A DNA stretch of 23,216 nucleotides, from contig JAEDJS010000033.1 in the NCBI GenBank assembly GCA_016296205.1, positions 1-23,216 on the forward strand. The letters are read 5' to 3'. Below, in pieces: positions 1 to 7,905 of the stretch (positions within the stretch are counted from its first letter, which is position 1; every line of letters starts with the position of its first letter). The notes under the pieces were generated by a model that was not told the origin of the DNA, searched no databases, and saw only the letters and a list, made by a program, of their open reading frames with translations. Source of the stretch: Treponema sp. (GTDB taxonomy: Bacteria > Spirochaetota > Spirochaetia > Treponematales > Treponemataceae). Made by a program: the position numbers and the translations under genes.

Positions 1-7
1 TATATTC

Positions 8-22
8 ATAACAACTTGTTAT
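8..22. promoter_or_regulatory. Perfect palindrome before glpK, candidate operator
   Basis: Seven bases (ATAACAA, 8-14) are followed by one C and their exact reverse complement (TTGTTAT, 16-22). The palindrome ends five bases before the AGGAGG ribosome binding site (28-33) of glpK. TATATT at 1-6 could serve as a -10 box, which would place the palindrome over the transcription start. This geometry suits a repressor operator for the glycerol operon. The regulator family cannot be named from this site alone, and the -35 region lies outside the window. The site could also be a chance AT-rich palindrome. Confidence 0.45.
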
Positions 23-39
23 TTTTTAGGAGGAACCCC

Positions 40-1566
40 ATGGCAGAAAAAAAATATGTTTTGGCTCTGGATCAGGGAACAACATCTTCAAGGGCTATTG
101 TTTTTAATCATGATGGGAAAAATGTTGCAAGTGGGGCCAGGGAATTTACTCAGTATTTTCCAAAAGCAGGCTGGGTTGAACATGATGCAAATGAAATTTT
201 TTTGACTCAACTTACTGTTATGAAAGAAACTTTGCAAAGTTCTAAAATCAATGGGGAAGAAATTGCAAGTATTGGTATTACAAACCAGAGAGAAACTGTT
301 GTGCTATGGGATAAGCATACTGGTGCTCCTGTTTATCATGCAATTGTGTGGCAATGCAGAAGAACGGCAGAAATTGCAGAAAAACTTGTAAAAGAGGGAA
401 AGGGCCAGTTGATTCAGCAGAAAACGGGGCTTATTCCTGATGCTTATTTTAGTGCTACAAAAATTCAGTGGATTCTGGATAATGTTCCGGAAGTTAGGGA
501 ACGGGCAGAAAAAGGGCACATTCTTGCAGGAACAATCGACACATGGCTTGTCTGGAAACTTACTGGTGGCAAGGTTCATGTTACTGATTTTACAAATGCC
601 AGCCGAACTATGCTGTTTAATATTCACACTCTTGAATGGGATAAAGAACTTTTGCAGCTGTTCAATATTCCTGAAAAGATTTTGCCCCAAGTAAAAGATT
701 CCAGTTGTGTTTACGGAATTACAGATAAAGATGTTTGCGGATTTGAAGTTCCAGTTGCAGGATGTATTGGTGACCAGCAGGCAGCACTTTTTGGTCAGGC
801 ATGTTTTACTCCAGGAAGTGTAAAGACAACTTATGGAACTGGATGTTTTATGCTGATGAATACTGGAGATAAACCGGTAATTTCTAAAAATCAACTTTTA
901 ACAACTATTGCTATTGGTCTTAACGGAAATGTTCAGTATGCAGTGGAAGGTTCTGTTTTTATGGGCGGTGCTACAATCAAGTGGCTTAGGGATCAACTGC
1001 AGATTATTTCTACTGCTCATGAGTGCGACATTCTTGCGGAAAGTGTTCCTGATTCAAATGGCTGTGTTCTTGTTCCTGCATTTACTGGGCTTGGTTCACC
1101 TTATTGGGATCCTTATGCACGAGGTGTGTTGATTGGTCTTACTCGTGGTGTGAATAAAGCTCACATTTGTCGTGCAACTATTGAAGCAATCTGTTATCAG
1201 GTTCAGGATTTACTTGTCTGCATGAAGGAAGATACTGGTATTCCAATTAAAGAAGTTAAAGTTGATGGTGGCGCCTGTGTTAGTAATGTGATGATGCAGT
1301 TCCAGAGTGATATTATGAATGTTCCTGTATTCCGGCCAACTAATGTAGAAACTACTGCGTTAGGTGCGGCATTCTGTGCAGGGCTAGCAGTTGGTTTCTG
1401 GAAAAGTACTGATGAATTAAAAGAAAACTGGAAAGTAGACAAAATATTTACTCCTGGTATGGATGAAGTTAAAAGTGCAAAACTTTATGCCCAGTGGCTT
1501 AGGGCGGTTGAACGTTCAAAAGGCTGGGTAAACAATAATTATGAGTCAAAGTCAATCGATTGTTGA
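40..1566 (+). CDS. glpK: Glycerol kinase
   Basis: This FGGY-family kinase phosphorylates glycerol to sn-glycerol 3-phosphate with ATP in the cytoplasm. The start at 40 is chosen because AGGAGG lies at 28-33; an upstream in-frame TTG at 16 has no such site. The product is 508 residues, the usual family length. Visible hallmarks are the N-terminal phosphate-binding segment LDQGTTSSRAIVFN (about residues 10-23), WQCRRT (about 104), the GDQQAALFGQ segment in the middle, and the C-terminal GLGSPYWDPYARG followed by VDGGA. It is the first visible gene of a same-strand group whose next members oxidise its product; the spacing to the next gene is 33 nt. A glycerol facilitator gene may lie just upstream of the window but is not visible. 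Confidence 0.97.
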   Translation: MAEKKYVLALDQGTTSSRAIVFNHDGKNVASGAREFTQYFPKAGWVEHDANEIFLTQLTVMKETLQSSKINGEEIASIGITNQRETVVLWDKHTGAPVYHAIVWQCRRTAEIAEKLVKEGKGQLIQQKTGLIPDAYFSATKIQWILDNVPEVRERAEKGHILAGTIDTWLVWKLTGGKVHVTDFTNASRTMLFNIHTLEWDKELLQLFNIPEKILPQVKDSSCVYGITDKDVCGFEVPVAGCIGDQQAALFGQACFTPGSVKTTYGTGCFMLMNTGDKPVISKNQLLTTIAIGLNGNVQYAVEGSVFMGGATIKWLRDQLQIISTAHECDILAESVPDSNGCVLVPAFTGLGSPYWDPYARGVLIGLTRGVNKAHICRATIEAICYQVQDLLVCMKEDTGIPIKEVKVDGGACVSNVMMQFQSDIMNVPVFRPTNVETTALGAAFCAGLAVGFWKSTDELKENWKVDKIFTPGMDEVKSAKLYAQWLRAVERSKGWVNNNYESKSIDC

Positions 1567-1599
1567 AACAATCTTCTTGACTTTTTATGGGAGTGTTGA

Positions 1600-3093
1600 A
1601 TGAAATACGATGTTGCAATTATTGGAGCAGGCATTTCCGGTGCTTGTATTGCCAGGGAACTTAGTAAGACAACTGCAAAGGTTGTGATGATCGATAAAGA
1701 AAATGATGTAAGCTGTGGAACAAGTAAAGCAAACAGCGGAATTGTTCATGCTGGATATGATCCTGTTCCTGGAACGCTTATGGCAAAATATAATGTTCAG
1801 GGTGCAGCTATGTTTCCGGATCTTGCAAAGGAACTTGATTTTGATTACAAGGAAATTGGTTCTCTGGTGCTTGCATTTGATGAGCCTGGTGTTGAAAAAA
1901 TAAAAACACTTTATGAAAGAGGAATAAAGAATAAAGTTCGCCACGTGGAATTGCTTTCTGAAGAACAGGTTAAGTCCCTTGAACCAAATATTAACGAAAA
2001 TGTAAAAGGTGCTTTGTTCAGTAAAACTGCGGGAATTATTTCTCCTTATCAGACAACATGGGCAATTGCAGAAAACGCTGTTATGAATGGAGTTGAATTT
2101 TTGCGGGATACCATGGTTCACTCAATTACAAAAAAAGAAGGCGGCAGTTTTGAACTTGAAACCTCTGGTGGAACAATCCAAGCTGATTATGTTGTTAATG
2201 CGGCAGGTCTTTGTGCAGATAAAATAAGTAAAATGGCAGGAGCAAGAAATTTTAAAATTGTTCAGCGCCGTGGTGAATATTGTCTGCTGGACAGTAACTG
2301 TAAAAGTCTTGTAAACCACGTTTTGTTCCAGACTCCAACCAGTTTGGGAAAAGGTGTTCTTGTTACTCAGACAGTTGATGGAAATATTTTGATTGGACCC
2401 AGTGCAGAAACAGAAAGCCCGGATACAATTGATTATCTTGGAACAACTTCCAGCGGTCAGGATAAAATTTTGGAAATGGCAGGACTTAGTGTAACAGACA
2501 TTCCCCGCAGAAATATTATCAACAGTTTTGCAGGAATCCGTGCTGTTGCTTTTGAGCAGGTTGATGGTGAGTGGAAAAATCTTGAAGACTTTATTGTGGA
2601 AGAAGACAACACAGTTAAAGGCTTTGTAAATGTGGCTGGTATCTGTTCACCTGGTCTAACAAGTGCTCCTGCAATTGGAGTTGATGTAGTAAACATTCTT
2701 AAAAAATCAGGGCTCAAAGTTGAATCAAACAATAAATTTAACGGAAGCAGAAAAAGTATTCCAAGTTTTAAAAATGCAACTGTAGAAAAAAAGCAGGAAC
2801 TGATTAAAAAAGATAAACGTTACGGTCAGATTATTTGCCGCTGCGAAATGATTACTGAAGGCGAAATTGTTGCTGCAATAAAAAGTCCTTTAGGGGCTGT
2901 TGATCTTGATGGTGTTAAGCGAAGAACAAGAGCCGGTATGGGAAGATGTCAGGCAGGATTCTGTTCCCCAAGAGTTACAGAAATTATAAGCCGTGAACTG
3001 GGTATACCAATGGTGAATGTTACTAAAAAAGGCGGCACAAGTTATATTCTTGAAGGCAAAACCCGTGCAACAGTTAGCGATGTGGCAGAATAA
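1600..3093 (+). CDS. GlpA-like FAD-dependent glycerol-3-phosphate dehydrogenase with C-terminal BFD [2Fe-2S] domain
   Basis: The 497-residue product begins with a Rossmann FAD-binding motif (GAGISG, residues 9-14), followed by the DAO-family fold of glycerol-3-phosphate dehydrogenases and oxidases. It ends with a BFD-like domain carrying four cysteines (C413, C415, C450, C455), expected to bind a [2Fe-2S] cluster as in anaerobic GlpA. The predicted reaction is glycerol 3-phosphate to dihydroxyacetone phosphate, with electrons leaving through FAD and the iron-sulfur site. A GGGAG ribosome binding site lies just before the ATG. It follows glpK and precedes a GlpB-like partner by 17 nt, so these are probably co-transcribed and the proteins probably form a complex. 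No GlpC-type membrane anchor is present, so the electron acceptor is open. A different DAO-family substrate is possible but unlikely beside glpK. Confidence 0.9.
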   Translation: MKYDVAIIGAGISGACIARELSKTTAKVVMIDKENDVSCGTSKANSGIVHAGYDPVPGTLMAKYNVQGAAMFPDLAKELDFDYKEIGSLVLAFDEPGVEKIKTLYERGIKNKVRHVELLSEEQVKSLEPNINENVKGALFSKTAGIISPYQTTWAIAENAVMNGVEFLRDTMVHSITKKEGGSFELETSGGTIQADYVVNAAGLCADKISKMAGARNFKIVQRRGEYCLLDSNCKSLVNHVLFQTPTSLGKGVLVTQTVDGNILIGPSAETESPDTIDYLGTTSSGQDKILEMAGLSVTDIPRRNIINSFAGIRAVAFEQVDGEWKNLEDFIVEEDNTVKGFVNVAGICSPGLTSAPAIGVDVVNILKKSGLKVESNNKFNGSRKSIPSFKNATVEKKQELIKKDKRYGQIICRCEMITEGEIVAAIKSPLGAVDLDGVKRRTRAGMGRCQAGFCSPRVTEIISRELGIPMVNVTKKGGTSYILEGKTRATVSDVAE

Positions 3094-3110
3094 GCCGGGA
3101 GAGTTGAATT

Positions 3111-4442
3111 ATGGAAGATAAAGTTTACGATTTAATTGTAGTTGGCGGCGGACCTGCTGGTTTGGCTTGCGCAATCAGTGCCAAAGATAATGGTTTGCAG
3201 GATGTACTTGTTCTTGAACGTGACACTCGTGCTGGTGGAATTCTATTGCAGTGCATTCACAACGGTTTTGGTCTCCATCATTTTGGCGAAGAACTTACAG
3301 GTCCAGAATATGCCATGCGTTTTGTGGAAGAAGCAGCTCAGAAAAAAGTAGAAACAAAAGTGAGTACAATGGTTTTGGAAATTATTCCCGGAAATAAAAA
3401 TGACATAATGCCTCTTCACCAGGTTGTTGCCATCAACAGTGAAGACGGACTTATGTGCCTTAAAACAAAAACTGTTGCTCTTGCCATGGGCTGCCGTGAA
3501 CGAACTCGTGGTGCCCTTGTAATTCCTGGAACTCGGCCTGCTGGAATTTTTACTGCCGGTAGTGCTCAGCGTTTTGTTAATATAGACGGATACTTGCCTG
3601 GCAAAAAAGTTGTAATTCTTGGAAGTGGTGATATCGGTTTGATTATGGCTCGCAGGCTTACTCTTGAAGGTGCAGAGGTAAAATTGGTTTGCGAAGTTAT
3701 GCCATACAGTGCAGGGCTTGCAAGAAATATGACTCAATGTCTGAATAATTTTAACATTCCGTTAAAGCTTTCTACAACAATTATTCAGATTCATGGCACA
3801 GACAGAGTAACCGGTGTTACAATTGCCCAGGTTGATTCAAGACGTCGTCCTATTGCCGGAACAGAAGAGTATATTGAATGCGACACTGTTCTTCTAAGCG
3901 TAGGACTTATTCCGGAAAATGAAATCAGTATTGCGGCCGGAGTAAATATGGACAGTATTACAAGTGGTCCGACTGTAAATCAATTTATGGAAACAAGTGT
4001 AAACGGAATTTTTGCTTGCGGAAACAGTGTTCATGTCCACGATCTTGTTGATTATGTTACGGAAGAAAGTTTACTGGCTGGTAAATGCGCGGCAGAATAT
4101 ATAGAAAGAAATTCCAAAGTTGAATCACCTTCTGGCTCAGAATTACTGGCTGTAAGACCGGGCAATAGAGTTCGCTATACAGTTCCTCAGCAGGTTGAAG
4201 TTGATTATGACGTTAAGGAAGACAGTAAAATGATGCTGATGTTCCGTTCAACTGATGTGTATAAAGGAGTAACAATTGCAGTTTACTGCGGCAGGGAACT
4301 TATTTTTAAGAGCAGAAAAAGTGTTGTTCGTCCTGGAGAAATGCAGACTGTTAATCTTAAAAAACAGGCAAAAGAAAAAATCAACTCTATAAAACAACCT
4401 GTTACGATTAGTATTGAACTTCCGGAAGACAGTATTGATTAA
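3111..4442 (+). CDS. GlpB-like NAD(P)/FAD-dependent pyridine nucleotide-disulfide type oxidoreductase
   Basis: The 443-residue product has two nucleotide-binding Rossmann motifs: GGGPAG near residues 12-17 (FAD) and GSGDIG at 171-176 (NAD(P)H). After the first motif comes the CIHNGFGLHHFG segment I associate with the oxidoreductase encoded beside BFD-type GlpA in anaerobes. A third conserved stretch near residue 295 (GIFACGNSVHVHDLVDYV) matches the second FAD contact of this superfamily. The last 90 or so residues look like a separate beta-rich tail. The likely role is to pass electrons from the GlpA-like subunit to NAD(P) or another carrier. GGGAGAG at 3097-3103 is a clear ribosome binding site. 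The 17 nt gap before it and 26 nt gap after it support operon membership. The electron acceptor and direction are inference. Confidence 0.88.
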   Translation: MEDKVYDLIVVGGGPAGLACAISAKDNGLQDVLVLERDTRAGGILLQCIHNGFGLHHFGEELTGPEYAMRFVEEAAQKKVETKVSTMVLEIIPGNKNDIMPLHQVVAINSEDGLMCLKTKTVALAMGCRERTRGALVIPGTRPAGIFTAGSAQRFVNIDGYLPGKKVVILGSGDIGLIMARRLTLEGAEVKLVCEVMPYSAGLARNMTQCLNNFNIPLKLSTTIIQIHGTDRVTGVTIAQVDSRRRPIAGTEEYIECDTVLLSVGLIPENEISIAAGVNMDSITSGPTVNQFMETSVNGIFACGNSVHVHDLVDYVTEESLLAGKCAAEYIERNSKVESPSGSELLAVRPGNRVRYTVPQQVEVDYDVKEDSKMMLMFRSTDVYKGVTIAVYCGRELIFKSRKSVVRPGEMQTVNLKKQAKEKINSIKQPVTISIELPEDSID

Positions 4443-4468
4443 GGCTCTTGGTGAGTGAGGAAAATATT

Positions 4469-4864
4469 ATGGAAAAAAAATTAACTTGTATAATTTGTCC
4501 AATGGGTTGTCCTTTGGAAGTAACTTTGCCCGAAAATTATAATCCCCAGAATCCAGGTGCCTGTGACATTGAAGCTTTTGTTGTTAAAGGAAACACCTGT
4601 CCCCGTGGTGTAGTTTACGCAAAAAAGGAATTAACTTATCCGGAGAGAACTTTAACTTGTACTGTTGCAGTTGTGGGAGGAAATCGTCCGCTGGTAACTG
4701 CAAAAACAAAGGGTGAAGTTCCAAAAGATAAACTTCTTGACTGTATGGAAGCTGTAAGACGTGTTGTAATAAAAGCTCCGGTGGCAGCGGGGCAGGTGAT
4801 TGTAAAAGATTTGCTCCACACTGGAATTGATCTTGTTTCCTGTGAAAAAGTTGAAATTAAATAA
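4469..4864 (+). CDS. DUF1667 Cys-rich protein of the glycerol-3-phosphate dehydrogenase locus
   Basis: This 131-residue protein starts at the ATG at 4469, preceded by GAGG at 4457-4460; an earlier in-frame TTG at 4448 lacks a good site. Near the N-terminus it has CxxCPMGC (C7, C10, C14), then C32 and C44 in a CPRG motif. This spacing is typical of DUF1667, a small family found beside BFD-type GlpA in Thermotoga, clostridia and treponemes. The cysteines suggest an Fe-S cluster or other metal site. It is the last gene of the operon and probably acts as a third subunit or electron-transfer partner of the dehydrogenase. The biochemical role of the family is not established to my knowledge. No hairpin terminator is visible after the stop codon. 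Confidence 0.88.
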   Translation: MEKKLTCIICPMGCPLEVTLPENYNPQNPGACDIEAFVVKGNTCPRGVVYAKKELTYPERTLTCTVAVVGGNRPLVTAKTKGEVPKDKLLDCMEAVRRVVIKAPVAAGQVIVKDLLHTGIDLVSCEKVEIK

Positions 4865-5014
4865 TTAAAAAAAATTTTATTAGACTATTGCCCCAAAACA
4901 AAAATTCAAGTATTCTGTATAGACAACTTTAAAAAGGCTGCCGTTGACAGCTGTTGGAATGACCCGAGTTAAGGATGCAGAAATAACTGCATTTCAGTAA
5001 TGGAGAGAAAGTCG
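4865..5014 (+). other. Intergenic leader before the diaminobutyrate aminotransferase, with a 6-bp inverted repeat
   Basis: This stretch separates the glycerol operon from the aminotransferase gene. It holds ATGCAG, six bases, then CTGCAT (4975-4992), a perfect 6-bp inverted repeat ending 10 nt before the ribosome binding site. An ACAGCTGT palindrome lies at 4947-4954. A perfect TTGACA at 4944-4949 has no good -10 at 16-18 nt; TATTCT (4911) with TTGCCC (4889) at 16 nt is an alternative weak promoter. The inverted repeat could be an operator or an RNA hairpin. I compared the region mentally with common riboswitch cores and recognised none. Confidence 0.4.
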
Positions 5015-6361
5015 ATGTCCAAAGACACCAATCAGTATTTCATTACCAGACAGGAATCCACAGAATCTAATGCCCGTAGCTATCCCCGCAAATTTCCATT
5101 TGCACTTGCTAAAGCTAGTGGAAGCTGGGTTGAGGACGTAGAAGGAAACAAATATCTGGATTTTTTATGCGGAGCAGGAACACTTGCTCTTGGCCACAAT
5201 GATGTAGAAGTAAACAACGCAATGGTTGAACTTATCCAAAGCGGTGCACCACTTCATACTCTTGATTTGACTACACCAACGAAAGATGCTTTTGTAGAAA
5301 CTCTTCTTTCAAAATTGCCACAGGAGTTTGCAAAAGACGCAAAAATTCAGTTTTGTTCTCCAAGTGGAACAGATGCAACAGACGCAGCTCTTAAACTTTG
5401 TAAAATTGCTACCGGTAGAACTGGTGTAATTGCTTTCCAGGGTGCTTATCACGGAATGGGTCATGGAGCCATGGCTTGTACTGGTAATCTTGGGGCAAAA
5501 AGTAAAATCAATGGCCTTATGCCGGAAGTTCACTTTTTTCCTTTCCCAAATTCTTACCGATGTCCATTTGGTCTTGGTGGAGATGCGGGAATTGATGCAT
5601 GCTGTAACTTCTTTGAAAAAACTTTAAAAGATCCGGAAAGTGGAATTCCAAAACCAGCTGCTGTAATTATTGAACCAATTCAGGGAGAAGGTGGAGTTAT
5701 TCCGGCTCCGGCAAAATTCCTGCAGACAATTCGCCGTGTTACTAAAGAGCTTGGCATTCCTATGATTGTTGATGAAATTCAGTGCGGTATGGGGCGCAGC
5801 GGAAAACTGTTTGCTTTTGAATATGCAGATATTATTCCAGATGTGATTCTTATCTCTAAAGCAATTGGTGGAACTCAGCCTCTGGCAGTCGTTGCTTATA
5901 ACAAAGAACTGGACAAGTGGGAACCAGGAAGTCATGCAGGAACCTTCCGCGGAAATCAGCTTGCAATGAAGGCTGGTACAGTTGTTCTTAACAGAGTAAG
6001 TGATCCGGCATTTCTTGAAGATGTTAAACAGAAAGGTGAGGTTTACCGCAATAGAATTCTTGAACTTAAGAAAAAGGTAAAAATCATTGGTGATGTTCGC
6101 GGAATGGGATTAATGTGCGGAATTGAATTTGTAGATCCTAAAGGCACTCCGGACAGCATGGGTTCTTTGCCATTCAGTGGGGAAATTGCGGCAACTGTTC
6201 AGCATAAGTGTTTTGAAAATAAACTTGTTATGGAAAAGGGTGGAAGATTCGGTTCTGTAATGAGATGTTTGTGCGCTCTTAATATTTCCCTGGAAGACTT
6301 GAATCACGGCCTTGATATTTTTGAAAAGGTTGTGCTTGAAGTAAACAAAGATTATGAATAA
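5015..6361 (+). CDS. dat: Diaminobutyrate--2-oxoglutarate aminotransferase, PLP class III
   Basis: The predicted reaction is transfer of an amino group from glutamate to aspartate 4-semialdehyde, giving L-2,4-diaminobutyrate. The start at 5015 (MSKDTNQYF) has GGAGAG at 5002-5007; the alternative ATG at 5000 has nothing comparable. The 448-residue product shows the class III aminotransferase plan: an N-terminal SGSWVEDVEGNKYLDFL segment, PSGTDATDAALKL and AYHGMGHGAM in the PLP-phosphate region, IEPIQGEGG, IVDEIQCGMGR with D253 expected to contact the PLP ring, and LISKAIGG with K282 as the Schiff-base lysine. EctB of ectoine synthesis belongs to the same family, but no ectA or ectC is nearby. 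The next gene is a diaminobutyrate decarboxylase, which favours 1,3-diaminopropane synthesis. Confidence 0.92.
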   Translation: MSKDTNQYFITRQESTESNARSYPRKFPFALAKASGSWVEDVEGNKYLDFLCGAGTLALGHNDVEVNNAMVELIQSGAPLHTLDLTTPTKDAFVETLLSKLPQEFAKDAKIQFCSPSGTDATDAALKLCKIATGRTGVIAFQGAYHGMGHGAMACTGNLGAKSKINGLMPEVHFFPFPNSYRCPFGLGGDAGIDACCNFFEKTLKDPESGIPKPAAVIIEPIQGEGGVIPAPAKFLQTIRRVTKELGIPMIVDEIQCGMGRSGKLFAFEYADIIPDVILISKAIGGTQPLAVVAYNKELDKWEPGSHAGTFRGNQLAMKAGTVVLNRVSDPAFLEDVKQKGEVYRNRILELKKKVKIIGDVRGMGLMCGIEFVDPKGTPDSMGSLPFSGEIAATVQHKCFENKLVMEKGGRFGSVMRCLCALNISLEDLNHGLDIFEKVVLEVNKDYE

Positions 6362-6379
6362 TTAGTTTATCTTTCTAAG

Positions 6380-6427
6380 AGAGGCTTCGTTTTTTTATTT
6401 TTTTGGAAGCGGAGCCTCTTTTTGTTT
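6380..6427 (+). terminator. Intrinsic terminator between dat and ddc
   Basis: AGAGGCTTCG (6380-6389) pairs with CGGAGCCTCT (6410-6419), ten pairs including one G-U wobble, around a T-rich loop. The 3' arm runs into a T-rich tract (6420-6427). The hairpin begins 19 nt after the dat stop and ends 20 nt before the ddc start. It should reduce, but perhaps not abolish, transcription into ddc. The long loop (20 nt) makes it weaker than a compact terminator. Confidence 0.7.
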
Positions 6428-6447
6428 TAAAATCAACTGGAGTTAAA

Positions 6448-7905
6448 ATGGAAAATATTTTTTTAACAAATAATAAACGGGATAAAAAAAATTACGACAA
6501 AATTATCAGACGCACGCATAAATCAATTTTAAAAAGTTTTAATAACAATCAGGCTTATAGTGGCCCAACACCTGATAAACTTAAAGAAATTGTTCACATG
6601 GATTCGATTCTTCCGGAAACTGGTCTGGGCTTTAAAAAAATGTTCCGCCTGGTGCAGGAAAAAATTCTTCCAAATATGCTCAGGCCTTCCAGCACAAATT
6701 ATATGCCTCATCTTCACGGTGCGGCTCTTGTAGAAAGTTTGAGCGGGGAACAGATTATCAGCGCATTTAATCAGAGTATGGACAGCTGGGATCAGGCTCC
6801 GGTTGCAACAGAAATTGAGGTTGAAGTTTGCCGCCATCTTTGTAATCTGTATGGAATGGGAAAGGACGCCGATGGTGTTTTTACAAGTGGTGGAAGTCAG
6901 AGTAATCAGACTGCTATTATTCTTGCCCGTGACTGGTTCTGCAATGAAGTGCTTAATCATGATGTAAAAAAATATGGACTGCCTGAAAATTTCCGCAAGC
7001 TCAAAATGTACACAAGTGAAATCAGTCATTTTAGTATGGAAAAAAGTGCTCACATTTTGGGATTGGGTTATGAAAGCTGTGTAAAAGTTCCGGTTGATGG
7101 AAATAAAAAAATGGACGTTAACTCTCTTGAAAAGTTGATTCAATCGGATATAGAAAAAGGCAATATTCCGTTTCTGGTTGTTGCTACTGTTGGAACAACT
7201 GATTTTGGTTCCATAGACCCGCTGGATAAGATAAACGAAATTTGTGACAAATTCAATTTATGGCTTCATGCTGATGCGGCTTATGGCAGTGGAGTGATTA
7301 TGAGCAAAAAATATGGAAGCAGAGTTGCAGGCTTAAGTCTTTGTGATTCTATTACAGTTGATTTCCATAAAATGTTCCTGCAGAATATTAGTGCCAGTGC
7401 AGTTCTGATTAAAAATGCAAAAGATTTTGACGCTCTTACAATTCATGCTGATTACCTTAATCGTGAAGAAGACGAAGAAGACGGCTACACAAATCTGGTA
7501 GATAAATCAATTCAGACAACAAGACGTTTTGATGCCTTAAAAATCTGGATGAGTTTTTTGATGCGTGGGAAAGATGGCTGGGATAAAATTATTTCTACAA
7601 GTATGGATAATGCCCAGTATTTTTATGATGTGCTGGAAGCTAACAGTAATTTTGTGGCTGTTACTAAACCAGAAATTTCTAGTGTTGTGTTCCGGTATTT
7701 TGACCCAAAATTGTCTGGGGTGCAGAATGATGAAATCAACAAGAAAACCCGACGTACTCTTTTGCATACTTACGGGATTGTTGTTGGCCAGACAGTGAGC
7801 GATGGCAGAGTCTGTCTTAAATTCACTTTGCTAAATCCTTGTGTTACAAATGAAAAAATCAATTCTCTGGTAATGCTTATTGAAATGCTTTGCCGGGGTG
7901 AATAA
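6448..7905 (+). CDS. ddc: L-2,4-diaminobutyrate decarboxylase, PLP group II decarboxylase
   Basis: This group II PLP decarboxylase is predicted to convert L-2,4-diaminobutyrate to 1,3-diaminopropane and CO2. The start at 6448 has CTGGAG at 6437-6442; the reading frame stays open upstream, but that part runs through the terminator hairpin. The 485-residue product shows the family hallmarks: TSGGSQSNQTA in the cofactor pocket, HFSMEKSAHILG, TVGTTDFGSIDPLD, WLHADAAYGSG with D276 expected to pair with the PLP ring nitrogen, and VDFHKM with K308 as the Schiff-base lysine. Relatives act on aspartate, glutamate or aromatic amino acids, so the substrate rests mainly on the preceding dat gene and overall resemblance. 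Its stop codon directly abuts the stop codon of a possible minus-strand gene. Confidence 0.85.
   Translation: MENIFLTNNKRDKKNYDKIIRRTHKSILKSFNNNQAYSGPTPDKLKEIVHMDSILPETGLGFKKMFRLVQEKILPNMLRPSSTNYMPHLHGAALVESLSGEQIISAFNQSMDSWDQAPVATEIEVEVCRHLCNLYGMGKDADGVFTSGGSQSNQTAIILARDWFCNEVLNHDVKKYGLPENFRKLKMYTSEISHFSMEKSAHILGLGYESCVKVPVDGNKKMDVNSLEKLIQSDIEKGNIPFLVVATVGTTDFGSIDPLDKINEICDKFNLWLHADAAYGSGVIMSKKYGSRVAGLSLCDSITVDFHKMFLQNISASAVLIKNAKDFDALTIHADYLNREEDEEDGYTNLVDKSIQTTRRFDALKIWMSFLMRGKDGWDKIISTSMDNAQYFYDVLEANSNFVAVTKPEISSVVFRYFDPKLSGVQNDEINKKTRRTLLHTYGIVVGQTVSDGRVCLKFTLLNPCVTNEKINSLVMLIEMLCRGE

Noticed and set aside
304..894. 196-residue minus-strand ORF inside glpK
   Set aside because: It is antisense to a certain gene; the product is rich in Cys, Phe and Asn without any motif, as expected from reverse translation of AT-rich coding sequence.
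3243..3737. 164-residue minus-strand ORF inside the GlpB-like gene
   Set aside because: It is antisense to a gene with clear nucleotide-binding motifs and has no start site or recognisable domain.
6529..7143. 204-residue minus-strand ORF inside ddc
   Set aside because: It lies wholly within the decarboxylase coding sequence on the opposite strand; no motif, promoter or ribosome binding site.
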